NCBI RefSeq assembly: GCF_016888135.1
Contig: NZ_JACSWB010000208.1
Location: 1 to 33,043, forward strand
Length of the DNA: 33,043 bases
Direction of reading: 5' to 3'
DNA from: Leptolyngbya sp. CCY15150
Lineage (GTDB): Bacteria; Cyanobacteriota; Cyanobacteriia; RECH01
Below, piece after piece: positions 25,130-33,043 of this stretch. Position 1 is the first letter of the stretch; every line of letters begins with the position of its first letter. Below the pieces are notes generated by a model. That model saw only the letters and a list, made by a program, of their open reading frames with translations. It searched no databases and was not told the DNA's origin. Position numbers and translations under genes: made by a program.

Positions 25130-26310
25130 GTTAAATCGGGCACCAGGGGAAGCTGCCCATCTTGATGGAGACGCGCTAGGTTATCCGGGTCGATCCTACC
25201 CTGCACTAAGAAGCGATAGGTTTCCTGATACATCGTTTGCCAATAGCGATTGCTCATACTTTGGCTAACCTCTGTGGGATCGACCATGGGATGGGGAACA
25301 AGATCACCTGCAGAATACAGGTAAGAATAATGACCTTGAGCTTCCCCGCCTAGTTTTTGAGTGAATTTCTCATTGGTAGACAGATCAGCCGCATCTTCAT
25401 TCTCAGTCAAAATCAAGCAGGTGGGAATGCGGCGTAGGGTACGCATACTTTCAGGACGCAGGACAAAGTCTCCAAAGCGGTTATTGGCCGTAAAGCAACC
25501 CACCGGGAAACGTAGCGATGGATCCCAACCCGCTTCCTGTAAATCCAAGGGCCCAGCAATGTTGACATAGAGTTCATTGTCCTTGCCATGGATTTCCAGC
25601 AGGGGTGCGTAGGCAACTACCCGCTGAATGCGATCGGGCTGATCTGCCGCCAGGGCCAACGCAACGGCACCGCCCACCGACAGACCGATGGTGTAGATTG
25701 CTCCCGGCATGGCGTCGAGCTCCGTCAAACGCGATCGCGCCTCGGTTAGATAATTCTCATGGGACGAGGTGAAATAGCGATCAAAGTTAGGGTTATCATA
25801 ATCCTCCAGCGCTTTTTTGATCTGGAATAATTCAGGCTCAATCCTGAGCAGTCGAGCTGCCAGAGCGGCCTGCTGCAGGGGATTAGGATGTTTGATCTGA
25901 GTCGGATCACCACCCATCATCTGGGTCAGCATGCCCATCAGCACCGGATCTTGCTTGACCTTACGCTTCAGGGGTTCGGCATACTCGGGTTTGAGGTCAA
26001 TTTGGGGCCAATAGCGATCGGCAGGTAAGAAACTATGTCCAGCTAAGCTGGCTTGGTAAACATTGAACCCACTGCGGAACAGATAGTCTGCCAAGCGCCA
26101 CATTTGGTGGGGGCGGGCGCTGAAGCCATGGAACAGCATGACCGTTCCGAAAATCGGCTGACCGGGTTCATGGAACAGGTAGTAGGGATAGGCTCCATCT
26201 CGGCGATCGGGATTTTGGTCAATCGAGGTAATGTAGTGGTCGATCGCAGCCTTGGTGCGGGCGATCTGATCGGCGTTGGGGGTCACACGGATCGGCGTTG
26301 TGGTCGTCAT
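25126..26310 (-). CDS. Alpha/beta hydrolase
   Basis: The 394-residue protein is a predicted alpha/beta-hydrolase-fold serine esterase or lipase. The oxyanion strand is in GTVMLFHGFSARPHQMWRL, and the nucleophile elbow is GLSVGGA with Ser in the usual G-x-S-x-G position. A late VVPHPM-like segment may hold the catalytic His (LVPHPMVDPTEV), and the acid is likely in the LTENEDAAD region. A long helical cap (about 110-190) separates the early core from the elbow. Substrate unknown. The frame extends to 26346, but the ATG at 26310 (MTTTTPIRVTPN) looks better. It converges on exbD with overlapping stops. Confidence 0.82.
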   Translation of the reverse strand: MTTTTPIRVTPNADQIARTKAAIDHYITSIDQNPDRRDGAYPYYLFHEPGQPIFGTVMLFHGFSARPHQMWRLADYLFRSGFNVYQASLAGHSFLPADRYWPQIDLKPEYAEPLKRKVKQDPVLMGMLTQMMGGDPTQIKHPNPLQQAALAARLLRIEPELFQIKKALEDYDNPNFDRYFTSSHENYLTEARSRLTELDAMPGAIYTIGLSVGGAVALALAADQPDRIQRVVAYAPLLEIHGKDNELYVNIAGPLDLQEAGWDPSLRFPVGCFTANNRFGDFVLRPESMRTLRRIPTCLILTENEDAADLSTNEKFTQKLGGEAQGHYSYLYSAGDLVPHPMVDPTEVSQSMSNRYWQTMYQETYRFLVQGRIDPDNLARLHQDGQLPLVPDLT

Positions 26311-26490
26311 AACAGGTTTTGGGGGGTAGTTTTTAGGGGGGTACAAGAGATTCGATCAGCATCCCATAGAACCATGGGGGGAACTGGAGTCACTATAGAC
26401 AAGCGATCGCTGCCTTGACGGATCGACCGTGCCACTTTGATAATCGGTCTGACCCCATCGGGCCCGATCGCTCACTCAGAGGCAACTGGC

Positions 26491-27303
26491 ATGAAGACAA
26501 CGTCGCCCACTATTCTGGCACTTGATTTTGATGGTGTCTTGTGCGATGGACTGATTGAATATTTCCAGACGGCATGGCAAGCCTATGGCCGCATCTGGTC
26601 GCCAATGTCGGCTCAGCCACCGGCAGGGCTGGCTGAGCGCTTTTACCGCCTGCGGCCGGTGGTAGAAACGGGTTGGGAGATGCCGCTGCTGCTGCGATCG
26701 CTCCTGTTGGGTGCCGCCGATGCCGATATTTTGAACGACTGGCCGACCCTCGCCCATGATCTAGTCACCGCCGAGCAGCTCGACAGCGCCCACCTAGCCA
26801 CCACGGTAGACGGCGTTCGGGATGAGTGGATTGCCCGAGACGTAGACCATTGGCTAGCCCAGCATCGCTTCTATCCTGGGGTGATTGCCCGACTGCAGGA
26901 GGCGATCGCCCAATGTACGGTGGCGATTGTCACCACGAAGGAAGGACGGTTTGTGATGCAACTGTTGCAGCAGCAGGGGATCCAGCTTGATCCATCGATG
27001 ATTTTAGGTAAGGAAGTGAAGCAACCTAAGTATCAAACCCTGCGCCAGTTGCGATCGCGCTATGGGAGCCAGAGCGTGATCTGGTTTGTGGAAGATCGGC
27101 TCAAGGCCTTACAGTCGGTGCAGGGGCAAGACGATCTGCATGACGTGCGGCTGTTCCTGGCCGACTGGGGCTACAATACCGAGAGCGATCGCGCCCAAGC
27201 CCAGCAGGCTGCTGCCGTTGACTTAATATCCCTAGCCACGTTTTGCCAACCCTTTAGCCATTGGCCGAGTCATCAGGATGATTCTGCTTCGGCCTCAACT
27301 TGA
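26491..27303 (+). CDS. HAD-superfamily hydrolase
   Basis: The 270-residue protein is a predicted phosphatase. HAD motif I is LALDFDGVLCDG with the nucleophile Asp at about residue 12, motif II is in AIVTTKEGRF, the motif III Lys is probably in EVKQPKYQTL, and motif IV is WFVEDRLKAL. The cap domain is a helical insertion after motif I (about 20-130), as in phosphoglycolate phosphatase-like enzymes. The substrate is not known. The frame opens at a TTG (26437), but the ATG at 26491 (MKTTSPTILALDFDG) is natural. Its 3' end overlaps the converging diguanylate cyclase gene by 50 bases. Confidence 0.85.
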   Translation: MKTTSPTILALDFDGVLCDGLIEYFQTAWQAYGRIWSPMSAQPPAGLAERFYRLRPVVETGWEMPLLLRSLLLGAADADILNDWPTLAHDLVTAEQLDSAHLATTVDGVRDEWIARDVDHWLAQHRFYPGVIARLQEAIAQCTVAIVTTKEGRFVMQLLQQQGIQLDPSMILGKEVKQPKYQTLRQLRSRYGSQSVIWFVEDRLKALQSVQGQDDLHDVRLFLADWGYNTESDRAQAQQAAAVDLISLATFCQPFSHWPSHQDDSASAST

Positions 27304-30300
27304 GAGAGTCTGCCCCATCCAGATCCTCAGTAGGATGCTCAGCGGGATAGTGATCTGCAGGATAGTGATCTGTAGAATCACTGGGGGTTGAGCCATTGAG
27401 TTCGCCAGGCAAGAGCCCCAAGCGCATACCTTCCGTTTCGCTACAGATACGATAGGTATTGCGCCCTTGGCGTTTCGCCTCATAGAGGGCGGAGTCTGCC
27501 ATACGAATCAGGATTTCTGGAAAGTTATTGCGGGTAGGAATGTAGGTGGCAACACCAATGCTAATGGTGACGTGGGAGGAGTTTTGGGACACTTCATGGT
27601 GGATTTCCATGGCCCGAATGCCTGCCCCAATAGTTTTAGCAACCTGGATGGCTCCCTCTTGTTCTGTATTAGGCAAGATCACCGCAAATTCTTCACCGCC
27701 GTAGCGAGCCACCAGATCCGCTGGCCGTTTGACCAACTGGCTGATCAAATTAGCCACCATCCGTAGGCAGCGATCGCCCTCTTGGTGGCCGTGGGTGTCG
27801 TTGTAATACTTGAAAAAATCAATATCGCACATCAGTAATGAGAGGGGCTGGCGATCGCGCATCAGCCTGCGCCACTCATGGTCAAGATATTGATCAAACC
27901 GGCGGCGGTTGGCCACTTGGGTAAGGCCGTCCAAAAAGGCAATGCGCTGCAGTTTCTGATTGGCTTGCTTCAGTTCCTCGTGCAGTTCGGCCTGCTGGAT
28001 GGCAATACTAAATTGGGTGGCCAGTTGCTGTAGCAGGCGCACTTCTCCCGGCTTCCAATGGCGGATTATCTTGCACTGCTGCACAATCATCAGCCCCCAC
28101 AGCGTTTCTCCCTGCAGCAGTGGCACCACAAGCTGAGCGCGGATGTTGAAATATTCTAAAAATTCCTGCTGATGGGGCTTGAGAGGCTGCTCGTAGATAT
28201 CCTCCACCGCCAACACGCGGCCGTGCTGGTACAGCGACAGATATTTTTTCTCTAGCGTCCAAGGATCGCGCACGATCCAACCCAGCATTGAGAGCTGGTC
28301 ATTGGCCAAGGATTCTTCAATGACCAATCCCGTGCCGTCGGGTTCCAGATGTTGAATAATCACCCGATCCACCTCCAGCAGATTGCGAATATCGGTGGTG
28401 ATGGTGGTGAGAATTTCATCCAGCTTCAGCGACTGGCGAATATGTTGAGCGATCGCCCCTAACACTTGCTCCCGATGCACCTGCTCCCGCAGCTCCTGTT
28501 CCACCCGCTTGCGATCGGTAATATCGCGATTGCTCGACCGGATACCTCGCCATTCCCCCTGATCGCTGTAGACCGGCTGAGACATCTGCGATAGCCAACG
28601 CACATGCCCACTGCGGGTCACAATCCGAAAGTCGAGGGAGGTGGGGGCATTCATCGCCTGGGTTTGGGCCATTTCCACCTGGGGGCGATCGTCGGGATAG
28701 ACGAGCTGCTCTAACAGACTGGGATCTTGAACAAACTCGCTCACGCTATAGCCGGTTAGCCGTTGGCAGGAGGGAGACATGTAGAGAAATTGCCCATCTG
28801 GGCCCACCCAATATTCCCAGTCCTCGGTGAAATCTGCCACGGTGCGGAAGCGCTCTTCACTGTCGCGCAGGGCCAGTTCAGCCCGTTTGCGATCGCTCAC
28901 GTCTTGAATCAACACATAAAATCCCGACCCCTGGGGCGGCTGTTGGGGAATATAGTCCACCTGCATATCATGAAGGCGACCTGTAGAATCAGCCAGGGAC
29001 ATTTCAAACTGTAGGGTGCGTCCCATAAGCACACCGTTGATGTAGGGCAAAATCGTGTTGTAGACATCAGGAGGCATGACCTCTTGCATCGATCGCCCCA
29101 GGATCTGCTCGGCTCGTCGATTAAACCACGTTGCATAGCGCTGGTTGACAAACTGATAGCGCTGCTGAGCATCAATTTGGGCAATCATCACGGGTACGGA
29201 GTCAGTAATCTGCCGCAGTTGGGCTTCTCGTTCTTGCAGAGACTCCTCCGCTTGGTGGCGTTCCGTAGTGTCGCGGCCCACCGACTGAAAGCGCAGCAGG
29301 TTACCCGTTTCATCAAAAATGGCGCGATCGCTCCACAGTTGCCATCGATATTCACCATTGGCCGCCACCACCTGATGCTCCATCATCTGCATGGGCGTAG
29401 TGGGGGTAAGATGTTTCAGATGTTGGGTGAGCTGACGGCGATCGGGGCGGGGTAAAAAGTCAAAAATATTGTGTTGATACACTTGGTCGGGGGCAATGCC
29501 AAAGTAATGGCAGTAGGCTGGGTTGACCCGCGTTAGTTGACCATCCGGCAAAAACTCACACAGCAACTCATCAGGATCAGCCATGGCATCACGCTGTAGG
29601 CTGCCTGGATGCAGATGGGCGATCGCGGTCACCGATGGAATACGCGATCGCCATGCAATGGGGTTGCCATGTTGGACAAGATCGGCGCGATGGACAACGC
29701 CAATCAAATGACGCTGGGGGCAAAAAACGACGAGATGGTCAAGCTCCAGTTGCGCCATATGTCGCTGGGCGCGCCAGAGGGAGTCTTGCAGCCCAATCAG
29801 CAGGTCAATAGGTTGCATAATCGCGGCGGCCGGTGTGCGACTGGCACAGCCTGCTAGGGTCACCTGGGCTAAGTCGTTGGGGGTGATGATGCCCACAGGG
29901 TAGCGTTTGAAGGGTGCCTGGGAGGATGGCTGGCGATTGGGTCGTGACTCGACCACCACCGCGCAGCTCGCCTGGGTCAACGCCATGCGCCGGGCAATAT
30001 CTTGCAGGGACGTATAGGTGGTGACCTGCATCACCTGGGTGTCGATGATGTCAGCCACCAATTGCAGCTTGAGGAGATCAACGGTGCGCAACTTGTCCTT
30101 GAGGCGATCGCCCCAAATAAGACCCAGTAAGGTTCGCTGATCGTCAACCACTAAAACCACCGATGTGCCTTCATGCTGCATGGGTTCGAGCAGGTGGCGG
30201 ATATGGCTAAACTGGCAGGTATTCAGGGTGGCAACGGCATGAAGATTTAGATCCCCAATCTGGACATCCCGTAGGTTTTCCCAAGTGGCGATCGCTTGAA

Positions 30301-30508
30301 TCAGATCGAGGGGCAGCAGCACGCCCAGCCAACGCTCTGACAAGGCTACAACAAGAGGACGCATGGATGCCGTTGAGGGGGGTGCGCTAGAGTCTGGAGT
30401 CATGAGCGCTAGGGCATCCGCAAGTGATGTGTTGGGTGATGCCACGAGCGGGGCATGATCCATCACGCGCTTGAGAAATGCGAGTGGGAAACCAGCATTG
30501 TAAGCCAT
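27254..30508 (-). CDS. Diguanylate cyclase with CBS, PAS and GAF sensory domains
   Basis: This 1084-residue cytoplasmic signalling protein has CBS-type repeats (about 15-285), three PAS domains (about 305-425, 430-550 and 555-675), a GAF domain (about 695-850) and a GGDEF domain (about 865-1030). The active site is GGEEF in ARYGGEEFAVILP. An inhibitory I-site RPAD lies five residues before it, so the enzyme should make cyclic di-GMP and be inhibited by its product. No EAL domain follows; the final 50 residues are polar and contain repeated HYPADHYPAEHP. No membrane helix is seen. The ATG at 30508 is used; a second ATG (30463) begins MDHAPLVASPN and is possible. The C-terminal coding region overlaps the HAD gene by 50 bases. 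Confidence 0.9.
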   Translation of the reverse strand: MAYNAGFPLAFLKRVMDHAPLVASPNTSLADALALMTPDSSAPPSTASMRPLVVALSERWLGVLLPLDLIQAIATWENLRDVQIGDLNLHAVATLNTCQFSHIRHLLEPMQHEGTSVVLVVDDQRTLLGLIWGDRLKDKLRTVDLLKLQLVADIIDTQVMQVTTYTSLQDIARRMALTQASCAVVVESRPNRQPSSQAPFKRYPVGIITPNDLAQVTLAGCASRTPAAAIMQPIDLLIGLQDSLWRAQRHMAQLELDHLVVFCPQRHLIGVVHRADLVQHGNPIAWRSRIPSVTAIAHLHPGSLQRDAMADPDELLCEFLPDGQLTRVNPAYCHYFGIAPDQVYQHNIFDFLPRPDRRQLTQHLKHLTPTTPMQMMEHQVVAANGEYRWQLWSDRAIFDETGNLLRFQSVGRDTTERHQAEESLQEREAQLRQITDSVPVMIAQIDAQQRYQFVNQRYATWFNRRAEQILGRSMQEVMPPDVYNTILPYINGVLMGRTLQFEMSLADSTGRLHDMQVDYIPQQPPQGSGFYVLIQDVSDRKRAELALRDSEERFRTVADFTEDWEYWVGPDGQFLYMSPSCQRLTGYSVSEFVQDPSLLEQLVYPDDRPQVEMAQTQAMNAPTSLDFRIVTRSGHVRWLSQMSQPVYSDQGEWRGIRSSNRDITDRKRVEQELREQVHREQVLGAIAQHIRQSLKLDEILTTITTDIRNLLEVDRVIIQHLEPDGTGLVIEESLANDQLSMLGWIVRDPWTLEKKYLSLYQHGRVLAVEDIYEQPLKPHQQEFLEYFNIRAQLVVPLLQGETLWGLMIVQQCKIIRHWKPGEVRLLQQLATQFSIAIQQAELHEELKQANQKLQRIAFLDGLTQVANRRRFDQYLDHEWRRLMRDRQPLSLLMCDIDFFKYYNDTHGHQEGDRCLRMVANLISQLVKRPADLVARYGGEEFAVILPNTEQEGAIQVAKTIGAGIRAMEIHHEVSQNSSHVTISIGVATYIPTRNNFPEILIRMADSALYEAKRQGRNTYRICSETEGMRLGLLPGELNGSTPSDSTDHYPADHYPAEHPTEDLDGADSLKLRPKQNHPDDSANG

Positions 30509-30957
30509 CCGACTACCATCAAAGGAATGAGATGCTCTGATGATTGGTGCAACTCCAAGGAGTCGCAGTGTTCAACGGGGCAGACGAGAATCATCGTTAC
30601 TGGACGCTAATCCAACCTAGCCTTGGGGCAGCCATTGGGGCAGCCCTGACCCAGGCAAGCATGGATTGTGCGGAAACGGGTAGACTCCAACATCTAGCTC
30701 CTGTTGCTACTGTCGCTATGAAGTAGTTGCCATGGCGTAACAGTCAAGAAGCAGATATTCAACGGTAGTGCATCATTCAAAAACAATGCATCCTAACTTA
30801 TACGTAGCTGAGCTACCTGAATCCGGGCGAATTTTAACCATGTCACAAGCTTGATCAGAGACAATCGTCTATCTCTGGGACTAGAGTACCCCAGTCATCA
30901 GATGTCTAGAACACATACGGCTAACCTAGCAACCCTGAGAGCATCCCATAATCGGGG
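30509..30957. other. Intergenic region
   Basis: About 449 bases lie between the diguanylate cyclase start and the end of the next minus-strand gene. I see no convincing gene. A 60-residue open frame at 30544-30726 lacks a recognisable family or ribosome binding site. The cyclase promoter is presumably in the first 150 bases. Confidence 0.5.
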
Positions 30958-31593
30958 CTAGGGTTCAGTTAACACTAGATGCCACTCCCCATCTTGAGTA
31001 TGCCATGCGGGTATGGGAGTTTGTCCGACCACAAAGGGGCCCCAATAGTGCCGGGAGCCATCCTGAGCAAAGGCCACCACAATATCACCGGGCTGAATGG
31101 ACAAATCTTGATCCGGTAGGGATAACATGAGACCGCGGGCGCTGCCTTCGGCGGGAGCAAAGTCCCAATGCACGGGTTCGGTGAAGGGGGGAGGGCTAGC
31201 TGTTGTGGATGGGGTGATTTCCTCTAGGTCAGCTTCAGGGATGGTGCTATCCCCATCGCCCGGACGGGCCAAGAGCGCCACCCGCACGGGATAGATCGAG
31301 CGATTGCTGACGCGCAGATGACCGCGCAGGTCTGCATTGGCCGGTATGCTATCGGGAGAGACTAGGAACTGATCATCTGCCGTGGCCGGAAAAGCTTGCG
31401 GGATCTCGTTGGTGATGGATGACAGCGATCGCTCTGCAGATGATGCATCATCCATACCGGGAGTAACATCAGGCTGAACGGGCTCAATTTGAATGGAGAG
31501 GTCAAACGGTCTGAAGACCCACGCCAATAGGGCTAACCCAATCACACCAGCCACAGCAGGGTAGACCCATAGCTTAAAATCCTTGGTCACCAT
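30958..31593 (-). CDS. Unrecognised membrane-anchored protein
   Basis: The 211-residue protein has a short basic start, one membrane helix (about 10-28, YPAVAGVIGLALLAWVF) and a polar, Pro/Ser/Asp-rich linker to about residue 80. A predicted beta-rich extracytoplasmic domain follows (ADLRGHLRVSNRSIYPVRVALLARPGDGDS, LMLSLPDQDLSIQPGDIVVAFAQDGSRHYWGPFVVG). The pattern of N-terminal anchor plus a beta-sandwich-like domain suggests a periplasmic or thylakoid-lumen protein. I do not recognise a family and assign no function. It is transcribed alone, divergent from the IS element. Confidence 0.65.
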   Translation of the reverse strand: MVTKDFKLWVYPAVAGVIGLALLAWVFRPFDLSIQIEPVQPDVTPGMDDASSAERSLSSITNEIPQAFPATADDQFLVSPDSIPANADLRGHLRVSNRSIYPVRVALLARPGDGDSTIPEADLEEITPSTTASPPPFTEPVHWDFAPAEGSARGLMLSLPDQDLSIQPGDIVVAFAQDGSRHYWGPFVVGQTPIPAWHTQDGEWHLVLTEP

Positions 31594-31726
31594 CGCACCC
31601 CTGTCTCACCCCCTGCATGTCGTCTATCTTTACTCTAGTGAGTGGATGAGGACTTCGGGGGGGTCTTCTGGACAACTTTACGATTTTTTTGATTCGTCCT
31701 CATGGTTTTGTTTAGAACAGGGCAAC

Positions 31727-31813
31727 CTTGATAGCACACCTGAAGGAGTTGAATCCTTCAACAGCCTATCAAGACCTTCGCAGTACTCCAGCCATCGCTG
31801 AACGCTTGGCTGG
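31727..31813. repeat. Left-end palindromes of an IS200/IS605-type element
   Basis: CTTGATAG at 31727-31734 pairs with CTATCAAG at 31766-31773, enclosing TGAAGGA (31741-31747) and TCCTTCA (31754-31760), a hairpin with an internal loop. An alternative inner pairing is GTTGAA with TTCAAC. A second perfect hairpin, CCAGCCA at 31788-31794 with TGGCTGG at 31807-31813, lies 60 bases before tnpB. Subterminal hairpins without terminal inverted repeats are typical of IS200/IS605 ends. The exact boundary cannot be set from one copy. Confidence 0.5.
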
Positions 31814-31872
31814 TGGTGTAGCGGAGCGCGACTGAAGGAAGAGGTTTACACAGCACCATGTAGAGTGTAGAT

Positions 31873-33043
31873 ATGCTGAACATAACGTGGGAATTCAAGC
31901 TAGAGCCAACTGCTGAACAGATTTCAGAGATTGAGCACATTCTTGATGTGTGCCGCAAGGTCTGGAACTTTGCCCTGCGGGAACGCAAAGACTGGCTGGA
32001 TTCTCGCAAGTCCCCGGTGAATGCATGTTCAATCCGGCAGGAGTTTATCCTGCCTGTTGATACACCGTTTCCGAGTTACCACGCTCAGGCTAAAGGCTTA
32101 ACCAAGGCCAAGGGCGACTTCCCGAGTCTCAAGACCGTCAACGCCCAAGTGCTCCAGCAAGTTCTCAGGAAGCTGGATGGAGCGTGGGAGTCATGGCGAT
32201 TGAAGCGGTCGGGGTTCCCACGGTTCAAAAAACCTAACCGGATGCGGTCGTTTGTGTTCCCTCAGATGCTCAAACACTGCATCACAGAAGAGGGGCTTAA
32301 GCTGCCGCAACTGGGCTGGGTCAAGGTGCGTTGGTCACGGGAGATCCCAGATCTCTTTCAGGTAAAGCAGGCCAGGATTGTTCGCAAGGCGTCGGGTTAT
32401 TTTGTCCTGTTGAGCCTCCAAGCCGATGTTGATGTCCCTGCTACCATGCCTCATGGGCATCCGGTAGGGATTGATGTTGGGCTGGAATATTTTCTCTCAA
32501 CGTCCGATGGAGAACAGGTCAAGCGACCTCGCTTTTTCAATGAACTGCACCGCAAGCTGACATTGCTGCAACGCAGGCTCAAGACCAAGCAGAAGGGGTC
32601 GGCCAACTGGCTAAAGCTCCAGAAGAAGATTGGGAGAGTCCATCAACGCATTGCCGACACTCGCAAGGATTGGCATTTCAAGTGGGCCCATCACCTTTGT
32701 GATGGAGCAGGGATGATGTTTGTGGAAGACCTGGACTTCCGGATCATGGCCAAAGGGATTCTAGGTAAATACACTCTGGATGCTGGTCTGGGGCAATTCA
32801 CAAACCAAATTCTGCCCTGGGTGTGCTTCAAGCGCGATGTGTTTTACGGCAAGGTGGATGCTCGTGGTACCTCTCAAACGTGCCCAGATTGTGGGGCAGA
32901 GGTTCGCAAAGACCTCTCAACTAGAATCCATCACTGCCACAACTGTGGGTCAATCAAACCCCGTGATGTGGCGGCAGCTCAAGTCATTCGTACCCGTGGG
33001 CAACGGGGAATAGAAAATGCCTGTGGAGTCGATGCGGCGGGGG
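31873..33043 (+). mobile_element. tnpB: IS200/IS605-family TnpB (RNA-guided nuclease), truncated by the window edge
   Basis: An uninterrupted frame from the ATG at 31873 encodes at least 390 residues and runs off the window. It is a TnpB/OrfB protein, ancestor of Cas12, that cuts DNA under guidance of an RNA from the element's right end. The RuvC residues are all visible: Asp201 in GIDVGLEYF, Glu285 in FVEDLDF and Asp365 in KPRDVAAAQVI. The zinc ribbon is CPDC (337-340) with CHNC (355-358). The N-terminal OrfB HTH region (ITWEFKLEPTAEQ) is present. No TnpA transposase is found before it, so this looks like a tnpB-only element. Nothing suggests inactivation within the visible part. Confidence 0.93.

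Noticed and set aside
30544-30726. 60-residue plus-strand ORF in the intergenic region
   Set aside because: No ribosome binding site, family or coding signature is visible.

Overview
The window looks like a cyanobacterial chromosome segment. The HIP1 octamer GCGATCGC is very frequent, and the gene content fits: a short KdpD without a kinase, a BCD/PucC-family MFS carrier, an Slr0400-type NAD kinase, a cyanobacterial membrane protein with helical repeats, and dispersed GC-rich palindromic repeats. I see no rRNA, tRNA or CRISPR array. All family names come from reading translations and recalled family features; no database search was run.

Region 1 (1-10350), stress and potassium. A dispersed repeat and an Hsp20 gene are followed by a NarL-type response regulator and its histidine kinase on the minus strand. 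Divergent from these is a long kdp cluster: a stand-alone RCK_C-like protein, kdpA, kdpB, a degenerate receiver fused to TPRs, a KdpF-like peptide, an unlisted 49-residue basic ORF, kdpC and a truncated KdpD (sensor domain plus USP, no kinase). The divergent intergenic region carries a phased cluster of CTAAACGC motifs. A strong bidirectional hairpin built from HIP1 sequences closes the cluster.

Region 2 (10348-14551) holds a SAM methyltransferase and a large SbcC/Rad50-type ATPase.

Region 3 (14358-17700) is an accessory island. It begins with a second, frameshifted copy of the sbcC 3' end and the remnant of a DUF3368/PIN toxin-like gene. It continues with an AT-rich, HIP1-free minus-strand operon of three genes: a ribosomal protein bS16 domain fused to a novel beta-rich domain, a CHAT (caspase-like) protease with an intact His/Cys pair, and a small Pepco/trypsin-co-occurring-like protein. 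The first two overlap in a -1 relation and could be one protein. This operon is the best candidate for an undescribed conflict or proteolytic-switch system.

Region 4 (17773-31593) is ordinary chromosome: a cysteine synthase-like enzyme, a membrane-anchored repeat protein, a PucC-like transporter whose last codons are duplicated around a palindromic repeat, NAD kinase, an LmeA/DUF2993-ExbB-ExbD cluster, an alpha/beta hydrolase, a HAD hydrolase, a CBS-PAS-GAF-GGDEF diguanylate cyclase and an unrecognised membrane-anchored protein.

Region 5 (about 31727 to the end) is the left part of an IS200/IS605-type element with a stand-alone TnpB that runs off the window with all catalytic residues present.
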